Assembly: GCA_026075535.2 (NCBI GenBank) | Contig: AP026548.1 | Coordinates: 2,170,001 to 2,234,000, forward strand | Reading direction: 5' to 3' | Origin: Tricholoma matsutake | Lineage: Eukaryota; Basidiomycota; Agaricomycetes; Agaricales; Tricholomataceae | Length of the DNA: 64,000 bases | Shown here: positions 40,765 to 52,499 of the stretch, piece by piece | How positions within the stretch are numbered: the first letter of the stretch is position 1 | Layout: each line of letters opens with the position of its first letter | The notes under the pieces: generated by a model | Databases searched by the model: none | The model's input: the letters and a program-made list of their open reading frames with translations, nothing else | Told to the model about the DNA's origin: nothing | Translations under genes and position numbers: made by a program

Positions 40765-41600
40765 ATTCAAGGGACTGCTGGATGTACTGAGCCTGTGAAA
40801 GTTGTAAAATTCCATTTTTGCAGTCATACTCAATTGCCAAACCAAGTAGTCATGACATGGGTCCAAGGTCTTCGATTTTGGATACCTTTCCAATCTCCTT
40901 CTTCTGCTTCTTGATAAATGTGAGATTGTTGCAAAGCTGTCCCATGTCATCAACAAAGACTGCAAGGAAGCAGATGTCATTTCCAACATGAAGAATGTAG
41001 GTGCAGTAGTCTGCAGTGATCTGGTGGAAATCAAGTTTTGAGAGTTCAACATCAAGGAGTTGGTTCCATACTGGGGAGGCTTGTTTCAGACCATAGATTG
41101 ACCAAAGCAATCGAACTATCTTTCCAGAATGGCATCTGATCCCTTTTGGTATGCAGATTTCTTCTTTGAGAGTCCCATTGAGAAAAGATCAAGGTGGTGA
41201 AAGTGGAGATTGAGGAGTGTGGTAAGGGCACAGAGAATATGGACTGAGGTGGGCTTTACCACAGGAGCAAATGTCTTGTCAAAATCTATTCCAGGAACTT
41301 GATTGAACCCTTTTGCAACTAAACATGCTTTGAAACATTCAATGGAGCTGTTGTTGTGACACTTGACACAAAAAACAAGTTTGGAGTCAACAGCTCTATG
41401 TCCACTGGGTAGCTTGTTGATGACTTCAAAAGTGCCTATGTCTTCAAGCCATTTTACCTCAGCTTCAATAGCTTCCCTCCACTTGTTAGCATCAGGACTG
41501 TCCAAAGCCTCCTTGAGAGTGAGTGGATCAGTATACCCAGGAGAGGAAGCAGAGGAAGCAGCAAAGGCAAAAGCAATCTCTGCCATGGCTTCATCATCTA
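40765..41600 (-). pseudogene. pol: Copia 1 reverse transcriptase (N-terminal half)
   Basis: Minus-strand order: DPLTLKEALDSPDANKWREA, EVKWLEDIGTFEV, VAKGFNQVPGIDFDKTFAPV, then after a frameshift SIYGLKQASPVWNQLL, and ICFLAVFVDDMG, where the catalytic YVDD is FVDD; then KKQKKEIGKVSKIEDLGPM and a tail running to 40765 (LSQAQYIQQSLE). At that point Gypsy copy 3 and the hAT-like element interrupt; about 30 codons are missing before the piece at 35126. Two frameshifts, one stop. Confidence 0.9.
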
Positions 41601-41852
41601 TGTGAGGTTTCTCTTCATTCCATCAGGAACAGGTGGAGGGGGATCCTACCCATATTGTTCTGGTGGGCATAGGTGGTTCAGCAGTGGCAACAGCCTCCAG
41701 TTTGGTGCTGGGTTGAGGATTGACATCAGCATTGTCATTCTTTGGCCCCTGCAGTTTGCAGAAGGCAGTTCAGCCTTGGCAATGGCCCCCAGCTCAGTGC
41801 CACTATGAAGATTGGCATTGTCATTTCTTTGGCCCCTGGATTTCAAAATGTG

Positions 41853-42440
41853 TCAGAAAGGTGAAGGGTTATTCAAATCATTTGGATAGTGTGCAGGAGC
41901 CACACTTCTGTCCCTGGCTTTGATCCTTTTGAGCTGGAACACTCTTTCAGGGACCTGCACTATTTGTTGCTGCAGAACATGGTCAAAGAAGTCTTCTATG
42001 ACACTCTTGTGCATGTTCTGTGGGTCTCTGATTTTGAACCTAGCTGGGGATTCTGGACTGACAAATGATGATGTCCGATCTGCAATTGCTTTGAATAGGA
42101 TATGGAGACTATGACCATTGTTTGCTAGTTCTGCAGGAGATAAGTAATGGTTTGTGGAATAGGAAGTCAACATACTGTAATGCTGGCCAACATACAACAT
42201 AAACCATTTTCCAGCTCTTTTTTCTTGAATTGTGATCCTTTCCATGATGTGGGAAGGATTGGGAAGCTATCATTAGTCATTGTTAACTGGGTTAGTGTTG
42301 CATTATGTTGCACTGCTGACCTTGAAGCAAGGTCTGATGGGCATAAACCCTTGATATAACTCATAAAGTTTTGCTTCAGTTCAGTGACTTGATCATGATA
42401 TGTGTCCAGAAATGATCATGCAGGGGTGGCCATCAGAGAG
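41853..42440 (-). pseudogene. Unidentified transposon-associated coding remnant
   Basis: Two overlapping minus-strand frames read VTELKQNFMSYIKGL, LTMTNDSFPILPTSWKG, then (shifted) AGKWFMLYVGQHYS, LANNGHSLHILFKAIAD and SVIEDFFDHVLQQQIVQVP. It looks like a conserved protein but I cannot name it. It precedes the Copia RT in the same orientation, so it may be upstream Copia sequence or a separate element. Confidence 0.4.
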
Positions 42441-42444
42441 GCAA

Positions 42445-43430
42445 CATTTTCATGACTGGAGTTGGCATTGGCATTGGCATCACATTGGCAGTAAATGATT
42501 CAGGGACTCACATGTCAACAACCATCAAACCATTAGGTGCAGTATAGGCTGTAAATGTCACAGACAACACCCCCATTTCTAGCCACTGTTGTCATGCATT
42601 CTCCACCACACACTTAAGCAGGTATTTCTCTGCTAGACTGTGAAATTTTTGTTATGTCTGGCATCAGCAATGGCATTGGCTTCAACTTACCTTCACTTTG
42701 TCTGCTCAGGATATCCTTCCTGCATCATTTTCTCCTGTTCAACTTCAAGGATGGCTTTCTCCTCTGCATGCATGGTGTCAAAAACATGCTTGATACTCAG
42801 TAAAAAAGGAATTTATGTAAAAGTCACACAGTTGTCATGTCAAGTAATGTGGTTGTCATCTAAATGTAGAAATAATGGTAATTTATGATTTGTTTTGGGT
42901 AGCCATCAAGTTTGGATCAAGCCTATCGACTAACAAAGGAAGGACTTCATGATTTGGGCCCATTCGGCCACAGTTGGATGCATTTGGGCACAGAATGCCA
43001 TTCCCAGGTAGCTAGAGCACTAGAATATTCAAGTTCACAGGCTTGTGTTATCAGACCATTGCGTGTCACCTCAATCACTGGCAAAATGCCATATGCCATT
43101 GCGACGCACAATGCTTCCGCTAACCTCCTCAACCTTGATAACCTCCTGAACATCTGCCTCTGTGGAACAGACTGCTGAGAATGAGTGTGAAGCTTTGAAC
43201 TACATAGCTACATTAATTTATAAACCTCAAGCTACTTCAAATATGAGTCTTTCATTTAATGATATAATTTTGATGAAACTAGTTGTTGAGGCTAAGATAT
43301 GTATATGGAGTGCAATAAGAGGTAGATAAAGGTGGCCTCGACTCATATGGAATATCCCTGTCAGTGTTCAGGCTGCCGCCTGTTTCAATGGCATCCCTAG
43401 AACACGTTCTGCTTCACTGACACCGCGCTT
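42445..43430. other. No confident gene
   Basis: Short GCATTGG hexamer runs (42460-42485 and 42655-42690) and scattered coding-like stretches. A minus-strand open stretch 42947-43153 has no recognised motif. CpG frequency rises after about 42900, suggesting a change from old repeat to less methylated DNA. Confidence 0.35.
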
Positions 43431-43439
43431 TGGCAGGGG

Positions 43440-43660
43440 TCGATGTCATGTCAGTTACCGCTGTGCCCTTCACCCTCCCAAGGCATGCAAGCGAGAGCCA
43501 AAGCCCACCTGCAACAGTGTGCACCAAGATCATGTCTCCTTTCTTAACTTTGGATGCTTTGTCAAAGGTGTATGCAGTGAGGGATTGGACGAGGCTGGTG
43601 GCAGCTGTCCATATGGAAATTGAAGTGGGGATGGAGCTCGAGTATAGCTGTTAAGACTGC
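43440..43660 (-). pseudogene. Quinone oxidoreductase (zeta-crystallin-like) fragment
   Basis: The minus strand reads EYSSIPTSISIWTAATSLV, QSLTAYTF and KVKKGDMILVHTVAGG, then a degraded STPAKA. This is the start of the Rossmann-fold NADPH-binding region of quinone oxidoreductases (MDR superfamily). VHTVAGG corresponds to the usual VHAAAGGVG with the last residues disturbed. A plausible upstream intron (GTGAGT near 43707 to CAG near 43660) is visible. N-terminal GroES-like and C-terminal parts are missing, so it is a captured or residual host-gene fragment. Confidence 0.6.
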
Positions 43661-43750
43661 ATGTTAAGACTGCAATATCAGATATAAAGTGAGAGTAATA
43701 TGCACATACTCACCAGAAGTAGTAGGTATCAACATCGTTGACACAGCCCC

Positions 43751-44101
43751 TCACGTCACAAAGCCATCTGTAAGAATGTTCCACCATTTGCCTCCTTTGT
43801 CTTCTGGACCGCCTCCTCCTTCAATTTCCGCAAGACTTTCAGCGCTAGTCTTCCTGTTTTCAATCTTACCATGGATGCACACATACCCCAGTCCCTCCGC
43901 TTCTTCTTGCCAGTCGTTTGGACTTCCTTTCAGCCCTGGTATCTCAAGCTGTTCCCTTGCTTTCCTTTCCGCAATCAGACCACCAACTTTGCCTATCTTA
44001 CGACTTCCAGTCTCACCAATCTTAGTGTTTTTCAGCTGTTTCCTTGTTGAGGAATCTTGATGTGGGTATCCAAAGCTGGGGTAAGAGACTTTAGTCAGCA
44101 T
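43751..44101 (-). CDS. Hypothetical protein, 116-residue open frame
   Basis: CpG-containing, uninterrupted minus-strand frame with charged, Gly-rich composition (QEEAEGLGYVCIHG, IEGGGGPEDKGGKWWN). It lies just upstream of the quinone oxidoreductase fragment in the same direction and could be an exon of a composite gene. No family recognised. The start at 44101 is the first ATG, but a 5' exon is possible. Confidence 0.35.
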   Translation of the reverse strand: MLTKVSYPSFGYPHQDSSTRKQLKNTKIGETGSRKIGKVGGLIAERKAREQLEIPGLKGSPNDWQEEAEGLGYVCIHGKIENRKTSAESLAEIEGGGGPEDKGGKWWNILTDGFVT

Positions 44102-44614
44102 ACATTCACAAAATATAAATATTCAGTTACCCGACAGATCCAACGAACAATACTAGTTGCGAGGAGCTCAAAGGCATGATGCAACTAAAGCAAAATAGAG
44201 TCCCTTGTATTTCATACAGTCTGGCAAAGAATGATTCAGTAGGGTATCAATTCCAAAATAAAGCTTACCATTGTTAGAAGAATGACAATGTCGACCAATT
44301 TAAAACTCGAACACCGTCCAAGTTGGTAGTATGATGCCAGCAACACAAATTCACAAACTGTCACAAACTTCATCACAATGACTAATTGCTAGAAATGGAA
44401 ATTACTGGGCATTGGTCGCTTAATTGTACATAAGTTGCTGGGCTACAAGGTACATAGTGCTTTCAGCTCTAGTGCAATCTAGCTAACAACACAAGTAGGT
44501 ATTTTCATCCTCGAGTTCCCTCTGATGCCATTCGCCATCGACCTCCTGAACATTATGCAAGAAAACCTTCACTTCAAGGAAGGTCCGTGTCCTCAACTCA
44601 CCACCACATTTCTC

Positions 44615-44850
44615 TCATGAATTGAAGCTGCCAACCCTAACTCTCCCAATGTATCCAAAGACAATAGTGGATCTAACTGGGGCCATCTCCAATTCACTGG
44701 CAGAGCAATGATGATCCAATCTGTCTTGACCTCCTGGGAATGTGTCAGGAGCACTGAGATAGAATGAAGGCTGATAGCCGCTGCTGTAGAAACCTGCAAA
44801 GTCGCACATGTATTTTGTCACCAACGCAATATCTGGATGTCCAGTTACCT
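44615..44850 (-). CDS. Possible exon, unidentified
   Basis: Minus-strand stretch VTKYMCDFAGFYSSGYQPSF, followed by YLSAPDTFPGGQD and STIVFGYIGRVRVGSFNS, then stop at 44615. It looks like real coding sequence (no low complexity), but no homologue is known to me. Same direction as the frames at 43.4-44.1 kb. Confidence 0.3.
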
Positions 44851-45055
44851 CAGCAATGCATATTTGCAGGAGATGGTCAAGAGACTCTGGACACTGTGGA
44901 GCGAAGCTGAGAGGGGTATGTTCTATATATTTTCTAATGTTACAAAATGACTAACAATCGTCCAGCCTGTGCCGACTGACAAAAGTGCTATTGAAACTCC
45001 AGCCGATCCACAACCAATGCCACCCTGATCATCACCTTCGCCTCCACTGCCGCCA

Positions 45056-45609
45056 ATGTCATCATCACCACCAACTTCACCGGCACCACTGCAGTCTACA
45101 ACACATTCCCTGCTCCGGGTGGACAACATGGACTTGACAATGTTGCCATCCACTCGGCATCCTTCCCTGGAAAGCATGGAAAGGGCTGATACTGTGCCCA
45201 CTCTGTCAACACTTATTACTGAAGTTGATGACACCTCTGAGGTGGCCACAATGCTTCAGGTTTTTTTTTTCATCTTTGAGACTACAATTTCTGATTTTGA
45301 CGATGATATATTACAACAGAGTCTTTACAAGGAGGAACTGAAGCTGTGGCTCAAAGATTCTAGGATGCGCAACAAGACACAGAAGGAGGGTAAGCATTCC
45401 ATTTGATTCAAAGCTCACGTTTGCTAAATCATTCACTAGAACTCATCAATGCAATCCTTGCTAAACCAAAGGCACAACATCTGTTGAAGGATGACATTGC
45501 AAGGGTTCTCAAGCAGGTAGGTTCATTTTCAGCAGAGCAGGTAGCATGCTCACCACTCCTTAGCGCAAGGTCCAGAAGAAACAGGGTAGTGGTGTTGAGG
45601 CTGGTATAG
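45056..45609 (+). pseudogene. Unidentified coding remnant
   Basis: Two frames: SMERADTVPTLSTLITEVDD (about 45170-45230) with SLYKEELKLWLKDSRMRNK, then LNHSLELINAILAKPKAQHL and LKDDIARVLKQVG. A T-run and gap between them may be an intron or decay. Function unknown. Confidence 0.3.
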
Positions 45610-45719
45610 TAGCTGCCTGACCAGGCCATGTTTTTTGTTTTATATATATGTTTTATGCCGCAATGTGTAGCACCCCGCCGCTACTTTTTATTACATTCAA
45701 TATGATATTATTTGAGACA

Positions 45720-46020
45720 TGACTAGGGCATGACTATCACCAAACACTTGCATGACTTCTACATGACTTGCAACCTGACCTGAGGATGACTAATTCTTGT
45801 GTGATAGACACTCGACTTTTACCTGACATTTACCTGACTTACATGACTTTTACATGACTTTTACATGACTATCTTACAGAATTGATTTCATAGTCAGGCG
45901 TAGTCAGGGGATTGCATCAAAGGCAGCAATTCTAGTCAGATCACTGTCGGATCACTGTCTGGTCCCTGAGGTTCCCACATTTGTTGACATCAGCTGGACT
46001 TTTACATTACTTTTACTTGA
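45720..46020. repeat. Degenerate TGACTTTTACA minisatellite
   Basis: Units ACATGACTTTTAC recur at 45770-45870, with looser copies at 45720-45770 and 45990-46020. Confidence 0.6.
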
Positions 46021-46689
46021 CTTTTGTTTTTACTGAGCTTGATAGCTGGCAGTCATGCTTGGAATCATCCTGGTGTACTTGTAGTGGTGTCCTCAACACC
46101 TAACAGGTTTGCAATCTGTTGGAAAACTCGGTCCTGGTACAAGCTCCAAATGACTTCTGACCGCTTTACTTTGAAGTCATTCGATTTCCGTGAGCAGCCT
46201 TTGGTTATTTGCCAGTTGTTGGAAAGCCAGGTTGTTAGTTCCTGGCAATGTGATCAATAATACAACCTTCACATTCTTGTGAGTTTACCTTGGCACAAAT
46301 GCAACTCTCCTCCTCATCCATAGGGGCCCTGTCAATTGACACCTAGTAGTTGAATATTGCTGGGAAGATGTTGCACTTGAGTATTTGCAATTGGCTGGCT
46401 TTCAATTCCTGCAATTGGAATGCAACTTTATAAGGCTCAATAATCTTCTGCTCTTCAACTGTATATCTGCTTCCCTTCTGGTACTGTCTCAACTGTGGGT
46501 TCTCTGATGGCTCAGGTGGCATTGGAGGGGACTGATGTTAAGGAAAGAATTATCCTTGTCATTGACATAAAACATATCATCAGCATGAGGATCACACAAG
46601 GATCACACAAGGTCAATAGTACAATAGCCCCATCAATAAATGGGTGTCATTGTGACTCACCTCAAATCATCATGAGCCTAACAAGAGTT
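46021..46689. other. No confident gene
   Basis: Short open frames without recognised motifs; possibly the upstream part of the KDZ element. Confidence 0.4.
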
Positions 46690-48464
46690 CCTTACAAGTG
46701 AAAGAGAAGATCAAAGAAGAATGCCCCCCTGCATGAGGACAATGACGATGCAGTCAATACTGTTACACATGTAGAAGTTGAGGTCAACATGAAACATGGA
46801 CCAAAAACAAAGTGCATCAAGGTCCCCCTGACTATGGTGGAAGAACGAGGTCAATTGAATTCTGTTATACAGGATAATCCCAATGTTGCTCCAGAATGGG
46901 ACATGCAAGAACCTCAGGTGGCTGCCGAGCCGACTCAGGACACATTGGCATGGTTAGTTTCTGACACTGATTGCTTATGGAGTGAGGCTCATATACAAAT
47001 AATAGAGACAGCGAGACTATGTACTGGAGTTTGTGGGATGAGTAGATGAATTGCTGCAAGCATCCCTCGCTCGGCAGGCATGGTCAGTTGACAAACAAGT
47101 TTGCAACCACTGTCCATTCAATAAATGGGCAATTTGGTGGTGCATTGATTGTTCACTGGGAAGCATGCTTTGCTGCACATGCATGCATGTAACCCACAGG
47201 CAAAATCCCTTCCATTGCATTGAATGCTGGACTGGCACACACTTCTGCTGGGCTGAGCTATGGGAGGTCAGCACATACATTTTAGTCCAGCACCAGATGG
47301 ATCAGCCAATTTGCAACACTCTGAACTTCCAAATGAAATATCTGGAGACATTTGAAGACATGAAGGATAAAGCAGAGCAAGAGTCAGCTAATTGGCAGGC
47401 CGATGATCAGCAACAGCAGTGACACTGGCACCAGCATTGGCACTCTTCACCTGACTCAGCATTTTTTGATCACCTTGATGCCCTTTGGTGTCAAGGGAAG
47501 GGGAATATTGATGTTGAGAATAGCTTCCAAGACTTCTTTGATGGCAATGATGAATCTGAAGTTGAGCATGCTGATGATGACATCCATGGGTTTCAACCAT
47601 ATTTGCCTAATCCTAATCAAACTACTGATGCTGTCCCAACTGCTGATGCCTTGAACAACAGTGATATTCATGTGGTCCATACAAATGGAATACATCACTT
47701 AGTGATGGTTACCTGCCAGTGTCAGGGGGAACACCAAATTCCCTTGGACCTGGTAACCAGTAACTTACTACTCACAAGCTTCACCAAGACATGGACTCTG
47801 TTCACCATGCAGGTTCTAGACCATTTTCAGCTCTGTAATCTGGAATTAAAGGCATTGGCCTATTAGTTTTACCAGCTGATTCAGTGTGTAACATTGCTGA
47901 TGAGGCCTGCTGAAGTGGTCAATCTCTACCATGAGCTTTGGCACATGTCCTGCTTATGGCATTGGATGAAAAGATTGAAGTGGGCAGGGTATGGACACAA
48001 TCAAAGAGATCCTTTGAATCCTGAACCAGGATCACTTGCCAATTTCTGTCCAGCCTGTCCTCAAGTAGGCATAAATATACTGGAAAATTGGAAGGATGAT
48101 GCAAACTGGTGGGTGTCAAAAGACCTCGGTGCAGTGGCATCTAAAATGATACTATGGAATTCAGATTTGCTTTTAAACACATATTTGTGGCCAATGGCAA
48201 TTTCAAAGCTGATCATGTTCAGCAGAAAAACTCTGATACTGATATATGGCTATGGGATGAATATGAGCTGTTTCTCCAAGCCACCATAGAATGATTAATG
48301 GTAGGTACTTTCCCTTGGTGGTGGCCAATGCCATTCCCAATTCTGTCCCTGAAGCTGGTCTGATTTGTACCCAGGTTTCCAGAAGGCTCCTTGCAAAAAT
48401 AAATTCCTAGCTGTTGTGAATGCTTTTCTGGCATTGAAGGCATGTGACAGGACTGGAGTAGCAG
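46690..48464 (+). pseudogene. KDZ-type transposase, N-terminal part with CxC2-like cysteine cluster
   Basis: Frames in order: charged N-terminus (KRRSKKNAPLHEDND), YVLEFVD-like block (about 47015-47030), LLQASLARQAW, then a cysteine/histidine cluster VCNHCPFNKWAIWWCIDC followed by LCCTCMHVTHRQNPFHCIE and WTGTHF (about 47098-47250). That pattern (CxxC, CxxC, CxxC, HRxNPxHxxxxW) is the CxC2 zinc-binding domain of Kyakuja-Dileera-Zisupton transposases of fungi. Downstream: HVVHTNGIHHL, LDHFQLCNLELKALAY, KLKWAGYGHN-like, and FCPACPQVGINI. Stops and frameshifts throughout; a MITE interrupts at 48465. Confidence 0.8.
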
Positions 48465-49039
48465 TAGTGTTTAAAGGTCTGGTTCAGTCTGGTTTTTTTG
48501 CCCCATTTGGATGAACCGCAACTGCAACTGGTTGCCTATTATGGTAAGACCCTAAAAAACCAGACTGAACTGCAAAAAACTGGTCCAAAGCAGTTCAATC
48601 CAGTTCAAACTGCAGTTCAGTTGCAACTGGTTTTAACTGACTAAAACTGGTCTTCTCATAGTATTTAGTACATAAGACCTGTTGTAAACTGTAGTATATA
48701 GTGTGTAGTAGTTGAACATAAAGGTTTTATGGTGATAATAACCCTCTACATCTCAAAAAACACAACTATGAGATGTCATGCAAGTTAGATTTGACAGTAG
48801 CATATCATTTTGGCCATAGCACATGCAATTCTGGACCGTTTCTCTTAAAAATAGGGTCAAAAGATGCGTATTTACGAGGAGTACCCCATGGCAGTTTGAA
48901 CCAACTCGAACTGGTTTTTATCGGTTTGGTTCAGAGTGGTTCTTCCATCCTGGGAAGCCTGATGGTCCAGTTTTTTGCAGTTCAGTCCAGTTCAGTTGCG
49001 GCCTTTTTCCAGTTCAATGAACTGAACCTTTAAACACTA
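48465..49039. mobile_element. hAT MITE, TAGTGTTTAAAGGTC family, in the KDZ gene
   Basis: 575 bp, TAGTGTTTAAAGGTC to CCTTTAAACACTA, perfect 8-bp duplication AGTAGCAG (48457-48464 and 49040-49047). The interior alternates CAGTTCAGTTxx and AACTGG motifs in both orientations. Confidence 0.92.
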
Positions 49040-50860
49040 AGTAGCAGCCATTGCATGTGCATGGCATGGATGTTATGTACCCAATGCATTGGTAGACCTG
49101 TTTCATTCAGAACAGCAAAAGAATGTCGACTTTGCTTTCCTTCAAGTGCTGAAGACCACCAGAGTTGGCCCTCAGCAGGGAGTCATGCTCATTTATGACA
49201 TTGTCTGCCAGTACATTATCCACCTTCAGGAACATATTGGTGCCTATCTTCCGGCTGGCTTGACCATTGACCAGGCCATTGGGCTTCTGCATGTTCATGG
49301 CCACAAGGATGAAATGCTTTTTTGGCTATGTTCTGTCTTTCATTCCAGGGTCCAGCATTGTAGCAGGAGAAATACTTGAGTGTCTGTGGGCATCACTGAA
49401 TTCCATTTCCCTGATGGTCAGAACAGCGACCTTGCCACATCGGGCAGAAAGGCTTGATGATCATGCTACAGATTCAAATCACAAGACAATGCTTGGCATG
49501 ACAGTCACACTGTGCTCAAAATCTTGGGAAGCCCTTGAGAACTCCACACAACTCAGCCAATACCATGGTGAGCTAATGGCAGCATTCAGCCAACTGGCAA
49601 TCAAATGATGGGATGATGAAGTGAAGGCAGCAGAATTCCTAAGGCTCAAATATCAGGGTAATGGATATGTATGCCACTCACATATCAGAAACGGCATCAG
49701 CAGCAGGGACAGGATTGGCAGTGGGATCAGCCTTAACTTTGGTGTCAGCACTGGTTCAATCCATGGTTGAGGAGTGGATTGATTTCGCTATTCTTTTTGA
49801 ACCAATGTAGTGAGTTGTACTGCCTACCACTGGTTACAACTCATCATTGATCATCACCAGGATTGAATTATGAGACAAAATCCATTGACTTGGTAAATCA
49901 CCTCACATTTCTGACAGGCAAGCTGTTGAATGGGAAAGAGAAGCTCTCACATCTCACATGGTAACCTTGATGCAGTTACAAAATGCTGCCGACATTGCCA
50001 ATCATGACATTGCTCCCTCATGGATCACCCATGATAATGAAGGCAAATTTGATACCCCTGGTGACCTGGATGATGACAGTGATGTGGCATCAGGCCTGTC
50101 AGATCTCCCAGCCAACACACATGCTATTCCAGTTGAGGAGCAACAAGTATACCTCCCCTCTAATGGCAATCTTGGGGATGTAGAGATTAACCTCTGCAAG
50201 ATCCAGGCAAGCCGACTGCTGCACCAGCTGTGGGAGCTCATTGCCAACAAATTATTTCAATATTCACACATCATTCGAGTGACACCATGAAAGGGAGTTC
50301 ACACTCAGTCATGAGCTGTTGTCCATGAGTTGGTTGACAAAATTAGCTTGCTTGCCCAAATGTATAACCATTGCCATAGCCGATTGCTGGCACTGGATTT
50401 GTGATGATGACACATTGAGTATGTTTCAGCAGTTAACCAAGGATGACCTCAATGCCAGCACAGCTATTTTGAATCCAAATGTACCTGGTTCCACCTCTGT
50501 TCATCTGTCCTGGATTTGGCATAATTCCCACATTTGTACTGGTCTCATGGCCAATGCCGGTGCTGGTGCCAATGCCAATGCTGGCCGATTCTGGGAATGT
50601 AAATATATTTTGTAGCCATCCATATTCATTGTACATTGGCTTCATTCACAGGCTCAGAGAAATCAATGGAGGGAGGAATTTCTACTGGTCACATATGAAA
50701 TGCAGTGGACTGTGCAGTATTTCATCTATCACAGCCAACAGTGGCAGTCAGCCTCACAGGCTAAGAATTCCCTTCCTTTTAGATCAACAAATGCCAATTA
50801 TATCTCCCCTCTGTGACTGAAAAGGGCCTGTAACATGTAAACATGATTATCTTGATCACC
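49040..50860 (+). pseudogene. KDZ-type transposase, core and C-terminal part
   Basis: Continues the gene above: VDLFHSEQQKNVDFAFLQV, GVMLIYDIVCQYIIHLQEHI, IDQAIGLLHVHGHKDEM, then (shifted) FIPGSSIVAGEILECLW and TATLPHRAERLDDHATDSNH, then LCKIQASRLLHQLWELIA with KLFQYSHIIRV, LSWIWHN, and EFLLVTYEMQWTVQYFIYHS (about 50676-50735). This order matches the KDZ transposase core and its helical C-terminal region. At least six frameshifts or stops. (GCCAAT)-type patches at 49690 and 50545-50585 may sit in former introns. Confidence 0.8.
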
Positions 50861-51359
50861 AACCATGACCAGTAAAACTATGTCAATCAAAAGTCTCTCA
50901 ATCTTCAACCCTTTTTCTTTGCAATCAGGCCCAAAATGGCAACTCCAAATGTGGACACAAGAGATCATTTGGTACATGGAGTCCCAATTCCATTGAGTTT
51001 TGTTGGAGTTAGACCAGGTAAACTTTGTAAAACAATGTTGGATGCAAAAAATTCTCTATGCCGAGCTTGTATGTTGAGATCTTTCCTAAAGGAAGTAAGT
51101 ATACATCACTGACAAGTATGACAGATGTATGTCATGTCTTGCATTGGCATCAGCACCTCCACCAGCCTTATGATGGATGTGATGATCCTTCTTCGGTCCT
51201 TGGCCAACAGCCTTGCCAATGTGAATTTGGACCACCTACCCCTTGGATTCCATCCATCTCTCTTGGCCTCATTGGATGATGGTGTTACCAGCAACAGTCC
51301 TAGCTGTCTGGTGGATTCATATGTATGTTATTGGTGGAGACACAATAGTGAACTGGTAC
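50861..51359. other. No confident gene
   Basis: Weak coding-like patches (for example SLANSLANVNLDHLPLGFHP near 51185-51245) but nothing named. Ends at the second MITE. Confidence 0.35.
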
Positions 51360-51726
51360 TAGTGTTGCCTTGACCAACTTGGGGCATTTTTGTATTTAAT
51401 AACTTGACACAATGCACTCAGCCTGCTTAGTGTTGAGAGAGGACCTATCGACTTTTGGGGCTCTCTATCTATATAAATAGTTTCAGAATTCTATTCAATT
51501 TATTGGAATTGATATTGCCTTTGACTCATTTTTTGCAAGTCCACCAGCAAAAATGAGTCAAAGGCAATATCAACTCCAATAAATTGTATAGAGTTCTGAA
51601 AATATTCACAAAGGTAGGGAGCCCAAAAAGTTGATGGGTCTTCTCTGAACACTAAGCAGGCTGAGTGTATTGTGTCAAGTTATTTTAAAAATAAAAAAAT
51701 GCCCCAAGTTGGTCAAGGCAACACTA
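51360..51726. mobile_element. hAT MITE, TAGTGTTGCCTTGACC family, copy 2
   Basis: 367 bp, very similar to 31038-31408. Flanks ACTGGTAC (51352-51359) and ACCAGTAC (51727-51734) agree at six of eight bases, the changes being transitions. Confidence 0.88.
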
Positions 51727-52400
51727 ACCAGTACCAGGGCAGGTTTTTGCCAGTGACACCCTGGATAAGTGCCTCAATAGCTATTGGCAGTATATCCCTG
51801 CCCCTGTGATCACTGGCTTGCCACCCACTGATAGCCAGCCAGCAGACAATGCTGCTGGCCAAGCCGACTGTCAATCTTGCATCAACCTGTGGGCTCTCAT
51901 TGGGTATATGTTCAATGAAGCATGCAGGATGTGTGACTTCATAGATGGCTGTGAATCATCAGCAGAGGCTGCGATGAATGCAAATGTCAGGAAAGCAGCA
52001 GGGTTCCAACAGCTTCATGAGCTAGCCCTGCTCAAGGAGCTTCAGACATTCTAGCTTACCTATCTGGCCAATCCAGTAAGGGTCTTCATCCTACATTTGT
52101 GTGGCTATATTAGTTGATCCTGTTGCAGAACTTGACAGACAGGGAGTTGTTGCTGAAGTGAAGGCCCTGCAAACACAGCTTGGCACATCATACAAGGATG
52201 CCAGTCATTGCCTCTACATGGCTGAGGTTGAGAAGCTGGAACAGCAAGATATTACATTGAAGACACATGCAACTTTGAAAGAAATGATGGAGCATAATCT
52301 GAAATCATTCAAAAGCAGGTTCTCAGAAATTCCAATCAAACCATCATCCCATGACAGTGCCAATGACACCATGGCTTATCCCCCTGCTGATTCTCACTGA
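51727..52400 (+). pseudogene. Probable C-terminal tail of the KDZ-related gene
   Basis: Stretches ANVRKAAGFQQLHELALLKE (about 51980-52040) and, in another frame, VVAEVKALQTQLGTSYKDAS with LYMAEVEKLEQQDITLKTHA (about 52150-52270), predicted helical. The position suggests the end of the KDZ gene, but the link is only by order. Confidence 0.35.
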
Positions 52401-52499
52401 TGTGGCATTACTCAATGACATGGCCTACCTTACTCTTTTTCCATCTATGTAGCTAGGACTGACATTGTTATTTTAGCTAGGATGAACATGGTTTTTTTT

